Part shown: positions 56,462 to 64,000 of the stretch, piece after piece
How positions within the stretch are numbered: position 1 is the first letter of the stretch
Layout of the letters: each line of letters starts with the position of its first letter
NCBI GenBank assembly: GCA_006538405.1
Contig: BJKQ01000009.1
Span: forward strand, 2,180,001 to 2,244,000
DNA length: 64,000 nucleotides
Source of the DNA: Hansfordia pulvinata
Taxonomy: Eukaryota; Ascomycota; Sordariomycetes; Xylariales
Reading direction: 5' to 3'
Position numbers and translations under genes: made by a program
Notes under the pieces: model-generated
Seen by the model: only the letters and a program-made list of their open reading frames with translations
Told to the model about the DNA's origin: nothing
The model's database searches: none

Positions 56462-57706
56462 TTACTTGCGCGAGATAACGTGGCTGGTGTGCTGCTCAAC
56501 CCCGCTGCAGCTGTCGGCGACCTTGGCGGCGCTCTCCTTCATCACCTTGGCCTGGTCGACCTTCTTGGGGTCCGCGCCCTTCTGCGTCTTGCGGTTGACG
56601 GCCTTCTTGTACGTGGCAATGTAGAACAGGATGAACAGCACCAGGTACGAGCTGAGGATCAGGCAGCCGCACACGGCCGCGAACGGCTCGCCCGCGCAGG
56701 TGCCGACGTGGGGGAGGAAGGGCGCGTAGGTGCTGGTGAAGTAGTCCCAAGAGGCAAAGTAGACGAAGCCTGTTGGATTGTCACCCGGATTAGTTCCATG
56801 TTCGTCCCAAGTTTGAGTTAAGTTGTGTTCTATATCACGGGAAGGTAGGAAAGGATAGAGAGAGAGAGAGAGAACATAGGCAACATGAAGAGAATCTCGG
56901 CGTGAACGTACCCAGGTCAATCACAAACTGGGCAATCTGGAGACGGGTGATCCACTCCTTCCACCAGACCTTGACGCCGCGCGCGCTCTGGAAGTAGTAC
57001 CAGTACATGACAACGTGCACCGTCAGGTTGAGCGTGATGGGCACCCACGACACGGGCGTGTGGCCGATCAGCTGCGTGAAGCACAGCAGCGCCGTGGCGG
57101 GGTGGTGGTACGTGTGCAGGAAGGTCAGCGGCTTCTTCTTGACCATCAGGAAGACCGTGTCGATGAGCTCAATGTACTTGGTGAGGTAGTTCAGCTGCCA
57201 GAGGGGGAAGACACGGGCGGTCAGCAAAGGGCGTCGGACGTCTCTCGTGGTGCCACAGGCACACGCACACACACACACACAACAAGGGGCCGGGGGTAAA
57301 GATCTCACGTAGTACAAGACGACGAGCTCGTCAGTCCAGCCGCTGCCTCCGCAGATGTTCTCGTAGACGCCATGCTGCCACAGCGTCGGGGCGAGCTGCT
57401 CGATGAAGAGGACCAGCAGGCCGCCGCTCAGCAGGGTCAGGAACAGGTTGTGGGCCTTGAAGAGGCCGTTGAGCTTGAGGGCTCGCGGTTGCGCATAAAC
57501 TCGCGGCCGCCGAAGATGAAGGCCACGTAGAGGACAATCATAGCCACCGTCTCGGTCAGGGTGGAAAAGGGCGTCACGCCGTCGACGAAGCGGAACTCGT
57601 TGGCGTGGTAGCCCTTGACGGCCATCCACGCCTTGTCAAAGGCCTGCCATGGCGCCAGCGGGATGACGCTGGGCGCGGCGGTAAAAGAGTGTGTGTCGAA
57701 GGACAT
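56462..57706 (-). CDS. ELO: Fatty acid elongase, ELO family, with an apparent frameshift
   Basis: Three exons: 57706-57309, 57194-56912 and 56769-56462; about 329 residues, normal for ELO condensing enzymes of the ER membrane that add two carbons from malonyl-CoA to long acyl-CoA. Seen: [31 protein letters not shown] (first helix), [56 protein letters not shown] with the HxxHH box (about 160-164), [37 protein letters not shown], and a Lys-rich tail. Introns have GTGAGA and GTACGT donors and carry CA and GA microsatellites. The first frame runs off at REPSSS; a CCC run (coding strand, 57481-57479) needs one more C to give [14 protein letters not shown]. Chain-length class (ELO1/2/3-like) cannot be decided by eye. 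Confidence 0.93.
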
Positions 57707-60700
57707 GATGCCGGCGGCGGGCGGAGAGAAGAAGTCGCACAAATGAAAACAGCAACGGAAAAAGATAATCGAGGCTGGCGAAGAGAAGAAGGAGGTGAGT
57801 TGACGCGTCGAGAAGCTCCGGAAAGTAGGCGAGGACGGGAGACCTGACGAGGCCGAGTTATAACTGAGACGGAGGGGGTGGATCGGCCGCGCTCTTTCAA
57901 TGGCAGCAACGCAACGCAGCCAACCTTATTGTTACCTACTACCTACTACCTACTACCTACTACGAAAGAGTGTACCCGTCCAGATCGCCCGGGCTACCAC
58001 ATGTGCACATGTACTCGTATCCCACCTACATGCATCGTACGCAGGAGGCGCCCACCCTGGTGAGAAGAAGAGGGTCTGCGCGGACCGGCTGCGCTGCATG
58101 GTAAACACTGAACCCCCATCCCGCCGTAGATCGAGGGCTGATACCGTCTTGCTAAGGTACTAACGGACTCGCTGCGGATACTCGTACCTGCCTACTCCGT
58201 AAAACTCACACCTCCATGCACACTGCGGCCCTGTTCCCTTGCCCTGCTTCGCCTTGACGCACTTACTCGTCCGGATCTGCCTGCAGATAGGTAAATGCTC
58301 GTAGTCATGTGCTTTGGTATACCTCGCCAGCTGCCCCCCTTTTTCGGGCCTCTTGCTGTTCACGATTACTACCTGCCCTGTCGACCATCCCACATGGGTG
58401 TGAGCTGGCTCGAGGTGCGCCAAACCGCAGCATCAGCACCAGCGGAAGCAAAAACGGGAATCGACATGGGTTGTCCAGAGGCTCGCCCAAATAGTCGGCT
58501 TAGTTCGGGCAGTATCGACACTAGCCCTTTTTCAACGACGCGGCGGAACTCGACGACTACAACCAGGCTAACAGAGACCCTAGTAAAAAAAAAAGAAAAA
58601 AAAAAGACATTGGGCCCATGGGCAAAGCCAGACACACAGATCAGATAGTACCATCTCGCTCCATCACACCCAACCCACACCTCCCATCCCCTCGGGGGCT
58701 GCTGGCTTGTTCAGGGGAGGGTCAGAAGGGAGGCCCGCTACTCGTACGTACGAGAGAGAGAGAGGCATCCTCTTTTCCTGGCTGGTGATGAGGCACGCAC
58801 GTCCTGGCATGTGGGTGTGGGTGTGCGCGCGTGTGTGCGCGTTCGAGCACTCACACGCGCCGGTCCCCGGCCCCGGCACGACCCAAGGACGAGTTTGAGC
58901 CGCCAGAGATGGGCGCCGCCTCTCCCCTTCATCGTCGATCTGATTGGCGTCCCCGTGGCCAGAGCGCCCGCCCCGAGGGGACAAGACTTCAGACCTGCGG
59001 GGGAGTGGACTCTTGTTGTTGGACCGCGGCTGAGCCGGAGCGTGGGAAAGGACTCCCATGTGGGTGGATGGAGACCAACCAAACCCTCCCTCACATCCAT
59101 TGACCACCACACCCCCCTTCCCCCCCTTTCAGGGAACTGAGGCCAGCAGAGGGTGCGTTACGAGTGTATACTGCATGGATTACGGACCTGAGTGTGAGTG
59201 TGTAAGATGGCTCGGTATCAAGGAGGTATGGTTCTTTGTGAACTACCCATACGAGTATGTCCTCGGACGGGTGGGCAGAACCACCCCCGACTCAGCCAGC
59301 AACGCACGGCTCTTCCGCCATCCGAGCCACCCCTCAGCCAGCTGGAGGGCGGGGCACCCGGGGAGGGTAAAGCGACGGTGAGGGTTATTTTTATTACGCT
59401 GCCACTTTACTGGCGCAGTCATCGTCGATATACGTGGACAGGCGTCGGTGGCGTGGTGAACGAACCGAGGGGGATGCAGGTGGCCCCATACGAGCCCACG
59501 ACGTGTCCACGGCCACCCCCCCTCAACGGGTAAGGTAAGTAAATAATAAGTTCTAGGGCGGGCGTGCAAGCACTGGCAGAAATCGGTGGGCACAATCTGA
59601 CGACCAAGTCGGGATTACATGTGACGGGACGGCGGCAGGCGGGGACGGTGAGAGCGCCACGGAAGCACAACGAATTCGGACGGGTTGGAGACCTGCCCAC
59701 CCAGTCAAAGAGACATGGCGTCAGATTCGAGTCTCAGCTGGCCGTCGATAGTGCGCCGGCCTGCTTGCCTGCTTCGTCTGTGTGGGTGGGGGGGAAGGGT
59801 CTGGAGGGCAGCGCGCGGCGGTAAGGTATCTTGGGTCCTACTCGTACTCACGCGTGCGTGCGAGTATCCGCATGGCGATGCTGACACAAGGTGACAGGAT
59901 CCTCGTGCGGTGGTGTACTCGAGCTGGGGGCCGCAGCAGGGCGACATGGACACAGGCTACTGGGAACGGCAACATGGGCCGCGGCAGGGCGCAGGCGGCT
60001 GGAGCCCCGTTTGAGACAGTCGCAAGAGTGCAGTGCGAGTATGGGCTTCCAGAATTACATGTCTTGGCCGGCACGAACGCACGGCCTGGTGTTTCAGTGG
60101 GTGCGTTTTGCTTGCACCGCGCGCCTGTGCCCTGTTGGCGGCGTGACGTGTGTAAACAGACAGACGTCATGTAATTGGGAGGTAGGTCAAGTAAGGTAGG
60201 TTTTCGTAATGAGAGGGCATTTGATCCGGGCCCGTGCCATGGTTGCGAAGAAGCCGGGACCGGGAGTGTTCGTTTGCAGACGAGATGAGGGCCCGGAAGA
60301 TCTGCTGGCAACATGGTTGCGAGTGAGTAGGGGCTCGTAATAGTAGCCATTCAGCACAGGTTGCCGAACGTGCCGAGCAGGGAAGAAACTTTTTGTTTAC
60401 CAACCCTGCGTCTATCGTGAGAGGGCCAGCATTAGCAGGACTTGCGGGCACGAGTGCGAGTATCTGACCGGCGCGATTACTCGTACGCTGGTCTGGAGGA
60501 TATACATGGCCAAACGCCCGCAAGGTACTGATGATACATCCTGACATGAGATAGGTACGAGTAGCCCCAGCGCATCTGTCTCGCCCGGCAGTGGAGGCTG
60601 TTTGGATACAGGATCCCCCCCGGTGGCGTCTTGGACTGCTCTTCCAGGGGCTTATCGGGAGGGCCTCGGGGTGTGCAGGGGTGCGAGCACGTAGTGCAGG

Positions 60701-62305
60701 GGTACATGCATGGCGTCTGGTGCCAGCGGCATCGTGGACACCGCATACTACAGGGTACAGGGGTACGAGAGGTACTTCCAAGGTTGCAATGGCCCCTGGC
60801 GCGACCCGCTCGGCAGTCCCCTGCGCGCATCCGCACCTGCAGCTGCTGAGAGATCTGTTTAAGTACCGGTACGGGAGGCGGGCAGCTCGAGCTCAGGTAG
60901 AGGTACATGTACTGGGATTGAGACCTCGACCTCGAAATAAGCGCAGCCCCACCCGCCCCCATTCGACTGAGCTGCCCCGTTTGGCCGCGCTATGCCTCTT
61001 CGGGGTGCATCGCCAGTCCGCTCGTAACGCTGCCGTGATATCGATCTCTGGCCGACATTACCTGCCAGCAATCCTCATGTCTGTCTGCCACTCCCCTCAA
61101 ACGTGCCCATCGGCTCCTTTTCTCTCACCGCACTCGCCTCCACCTGCAGCCGCCAATGCTCATGTCATTTGGGATTTTTTCTTTCCCGTTCGCCTTCCGC
61201 TCCGACCATATTGCGTTTTGGTTTTTTTTTCGTCGTTCCCGCTGCCCCTCAGCCAATGATACTGCTTGCAGTCTACTTACACGCACAGACGGCGCCCCTC
61301 CCCCCAATCTGTCTCTGTGTCTCTCCTTTCACGTTTCGCTCCCACACAGTCTTCCATTCTGCTCAGGGTAGGATAGGCTTGCCCCTCGACTGGATACGAA
61401 TACTTACTTACTCTTTCGTATACTCCGTAATGCAAGTGGAGCTGCCTCGGTCTGCCCTCTTTGCCCTTCCCTCTGCTCCGTCACCCCCCGAGCCGGTCCT
61501 TCACGCCCAGATGCCATCTGGAGGCGCAGGCTCCGCCCCTCCTCAGCCCAGCGAGGGTGCATGGGCGAGAGGGCAGACAAAAATAATATTAACAGCAACA
61601 ACAATAATCGCACACCCTGCGGCCATCACCATGGGTGGGCACCCCGTTTCTCGCCGAATGGCACACCCTCCAAGCCCGCCTTTGCTTCTCGTATGCCGGG
61701 CCAGGCGCCCACGAGGGGGAGACAGGGGCGACTTAGGTGCCCAGCTAGCCCGACTAGTTGTGGCTATCCCTGCGTGATCTAAGACAGCCCAGGCGCTCGC
61801 CCGTTCATTCGACATTGCCCACACGGGGGATAGGAACGGACGCCCGTAATAATAATAATGGTTGGTACTACTCGTGCGAGCAGTACAGCAGTAGTGGCGG
61901 CTGTGGCAGTACTCGTAGTAAGATGGACGGTAGCCAAGGTAAGGCAGTAATGTAACAAGCTGGGCCACACGCGTCGTGGTCGAAGAGCTGCCGCGGCAGC
62001 TCCACGCACACCAGACAGACAGATAGACAGACAAACAGACACCGGACACCGGACACCAGACGGACGTCTTCGAAAGTCGGGGCGTTTTCATAAAACACTT
62101 TCCCTCTTCTCGTCGACACCCTCACCCGCTCGCCCTCTTCTCTTTACTCCTATACTAACCACCACTTCTCCATTTCCCTTCTCTTCTCTTTTCTCTTTCA
62201 CCCCTCCTCCCTCCCTCCCCCCCCCACCTCCCCTCACCTGCCTTGGCCGGCAATTTTTTTTTTTTACCCTTCGTTTCCATCCAGCAGCAGGACCAAGCAG
62301 ACAGG
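57707..62305. other. 4.6-kb intergenic region with simple repeats
   Basis: Between divergent starts of the elongase (-) and the P450 (+), so both promoters are inside. A 7-base repeat (57934-57966), A-tracts near 58590, GT-rich sequence near 58810-58840 and further GTACGAGTAC motifs (58011, 58741, 59841, 60479, 60554, 61910) are seen. The 150 bases before 62306 are pyrimidine-rich, the P450 leader. No supported gene. Confidence 0.55.
57934..57966. repeat. Heptanucleotide ACCTACT repeat
   Basis: Four to five uninterrupted ACCTACT units about 230 bases upstream of the elongase start codon. Confidence 0.85.
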
Positions 62306-63922
62306 ATGTCGAGCGTCGGGGTCACGCCCGTCATGGCGGCCACGGCCGCCGCGTCGTTCCTGTACGCGCGCCAGGCCGAGCTGCCCGTGGCCGCCACCGT
62401 CGGCCTGTCGCTGGCCGTTGTCTTTCCTTTGTACGTTGTCGTCTGGCTCAGCTGGATCTTCCCGCTGTACGTGTCGGACCTGCGCCACGTGCCGACGGTG
62501 CCCGGCTTCCCGCTCTGGGGCCAGTTCTTCACCATCATCACCGAGGAGTGCGGCGTGCCCCAGCGCCGCTGGCACGAGGCCCACGGGCCCATCATCCGCT
62601 ACCACTTCCCCTTCGGCGCCGAGCGCCTGTCCATCGCCGACGACGAGGCCCTGAAGCAGATGACGGTCAAGAACCCGTACAACTACCCCAAGCCCGTCCG
62701 CGCCAAGCTGTGGATGGTCCGCATCCTCGGCGAGGGCGTCCTGCTGGCCGAGGGCCAGGAGCACGTCCACCAGCGCAAGTCGCTCGCGCCCGGCTTCTCG
62801 ATCCAGTCGATCCGCGCGCTGACGCCCGTCTTCTGGGAGAAGTCGCTGCTCATGGCCAAGTGCTGGCGCCAGGAGATGACGGCCGAGAACGCGACGACCA
62901 AGTCGTTCGAGGTGCTCGAGTGGCTCAACCGGTGCACGCTCGACATCATCGGCAGCGCCGGCTTCGGCTACGACATCAACTCGCTCGAGAACCCGGAGAC
63001 GCCGATCCGCGAGGCGTACCGCCTGGTGTTCGCGTTCGACATCATGTCGCGCCTGCTGCACGGCATCCAGGCCTTCATCCCGGCGTCCAAGCACATCCCG
63101 GCCAAGATGAACCGCGACATGGAGACGTCGCGCGGCATCATCCTCAACAAGGCCAACGAGATCATCGCCGAGAAGCAGGAGGAGGCCGAGAAGAACTCGG
63201 GCGGCAAGGACATCATTGCCCTGATCGCGCGCGACGACAAGAAGCTCAAGGCCATGGGCGAGAAGGGCCTGTCGTTCGAGACGATGCGCGACCAGATCAT
63301 GACCTTCCTCGGCGCCGGCCACGACACCACCGCCACCGGCGTCGCGTGGACCATCCACCTGCTGTCGACGCACCCCCACATCCAGTCGCAGCTGCGCGAG
63401 GAGATCAAGGACCACATGCCCTTCCTCTTCGACAAGGACACCCGCCACGACCCCGAGCGCATCGCCGCCGCCGACCCGGACCTGCTGCCCTTCCTCGACA
63501 ACGTCTGCCGCGAGTCGCTGCGCTACATCCCCCCGATCCCCATGACGGTCCGCCAGTCCCTCAAGGACGACCGCCTCGGCGGCTACAAGGTCCCCGGCGG
63601 CAGCGTCATCTACGTCCTCGCCAACACCATCAACCGCCTGCCTATGTACTGGGGCGACGACGCCGACCAGTTCAACCCCGACCGCTGGGACAACCTGCCC
63701 AAGACCTTCACCACCAACGCCTTCATGACCTTCCTCCAGGGCCCCCGCGGCTGCATCGGCAAGAAGTTCGCCGAGACCGAGATGAAGGTCATGCTGTGCT
63801 CCCTGCTCAGCATGTACGAGTTCCAGCGCGACGAGGCCACCCCCAACCCCGAGGAGTGGAAGATGTGGCGCCTCGTCCTCCGCCCCAAGGAGGGCGTCAC
63901 CGTCAAGACCACTGCCATCTAA
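62306..63922 (+). CDS. Cytochrome P450 monooxygenase
   Basis: Intronless frame of 538 residues from the ATG at 62306 (MSSVGVTPVM); the open frame extends upstream only through leader sequence without an ATG. Two hydrophobic N-terminal segments (about residues 5-20 and 28-52) anchor it in the ER membrane, followed by a Pro-rich hinge (VPTVPGFPLWG). Landmarks: I-helix LGAGHDTTATG (about 335-345) with the acid-Thr pair; ExxR in RESLRY (about 403-406); FNPDRWDN; and the heme-binding FLQGPRGCIGKK with Cys at about 483. The frame shows strong C-ending codon bias, suggesting good expression. It resembles fungal P450s of the CYP3/CYP5-like type, but I cannot give a CYP number or substrate. It receives electrons from NADPH-P450 reductase, not encoded here. 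No tailoring-enzyme neighbours are present. Confidence 0.95.
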   Translation: MSSVGVTPVMAATAAASFLYARQAELPVAATVGLSLAVVFPLYVVVWLSWIFPLYVSDLRHVPTVPGFPLWGQFFTIITEECGVPQRRWHEAHGPIIRYHFPFGAERLSIADDEALKQMTVKNPYNYPKPVRAKLWMVRILGEGVLLAEGQEHVHQRKSLAPGFSIQSIRALTPVFWEKSLLMAKCWRQEMTAENATTKSFEVLEWLNRCTLDIIGSAGFGYDINSLENPETPIREAYRLVFAFDIMSRLLHGIQAFIPASKHIPAKMNRDMETSRGIILNKANEIIAEKQEEAEKNSGGKDIIALIARDDKKLKAMGEKGLSFETMRDQIMTFLGAGHDTTATGVAWTIHLLSTHPHIQSQLREEIKDHMPFLFDKDTRHDPERIAAADPDLLPFLDNVCRESLRYIPPIPMTVRQSLKDDRLGGYKVPGGSVIYVLANTINRLPMYWGDDADQFNPDRWDNLPKTFTTNAFMTFLQGPRGCIGKKFAETEMKVMLCSLLSMYEFQRDEATPNPEEWKMWRLVLRPKEGVTVKTTAI

Positions 63923-64000
63923 TCAAAGAGAGAGATGGTCATGTCTGGTCGTTTTTGTTACACACAAATTAATGATGAAATGGGAAAAAGGGGCTGCATC
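63923..64000 (+). other. P450 3' untranslated region (start)
   Basis: The last 78 bases are AT-rich with TTTTTGTTAC and AATTAATGATGAAATG, typical of a fungal 3' untranslated region; nothing else can be read before the window ends. Confidence 0.5.

Noticed and set aside
62264..63448. 394-codon minus frame, and a 474-codon plus frame at 62548-63972
   Set aside because: Both overlap the P450, whose motifs are unmistakable. The shadows are Arg/Asp/His- or Pro/Arg/His-rich and arise from C-ending codon bias.
37795..63922. A secondary-metabolite cluster made of the MFS carrier, thioesterase-like protein, elongase and P450
   Set aside because: The genes are 5-10 kb apart; no synthase, cyclase or pathway regulator lies among them, and the elongase and THEM6-like families are housekeeping types.

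Overview
The window is nuclear DNA from a filamentous ascomycete (Pezizomycotina, most likely a Sordariomycete; Hypocreales is only a guess). The reasons are a GC-rich coding style, short introns (about 45-160 bases) with GTAAGT-like donors and CTAAC-like branch sites, and fungal gene families: Hrd3, a fungal FRG1, an Rcr-type PPxY membrane protein, a 14-helix MFS carrier, an ELO elongase and a fungal P450. I see no bacterial, viral or intact transposon genes, no CRISPR array and no RNA gene I can defend.

Layout. 0-13 kb: a polyQ nuclear-type unknown protein (+), an Rcr-like protein (-), a small secreted protein (-) and the ERAD factor HRD3/SEL1 (-). 13-26 kb is gene-dense with many divergent and convergent pairs: WDR89-like WD40 protein (+), FRG1 (-), 2-oxoglutarate/Fe(II) oxygenase (+), an unknown protein (-), a CxxC-rich protein (+), a TMEM70-like mitochondrial protein (-) and a DsbA-like thioredoxin-fold protein (-). 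26-31 kb is gene-poor apart from a secreted protein with a six-cysteine tail. 31-40 kb: folylpolyglutamate synthase (-), TFIIS (-) and an MFS transporter (-). From 40 kb on, three genes (THEM6-like thioesterase-fold protein, ELO elongase, P450) sit in long intergenic tracts full of microsatellites and a dispersed GTACGAGTAC-type palindromic motif.

Most genes are unrelated housekeeping functions: ER quality control, transcription elongation, folate retention, lipid elongation, mitochondrial assembly. I see no convincing biosynthetic cluster or new operon-like system.

The most consequential observation is technical. Seven of the 17 genes (HRD3, the 2OG oxygenase, the 19-20 kb unknown, the DsbA-like gene, the MFS transporter, the thioesterase-like gene and the elongase) each need exactly one extra C in a C-run on their coding strand to read through. 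Such uniformity points to homopolymer deletions in the assembly rather than independent gene decay. Exon coordinates below were worked out by hand from splice motifs and reading frame; total lengths come out divisible by three in every case once the missing base is allowed for.
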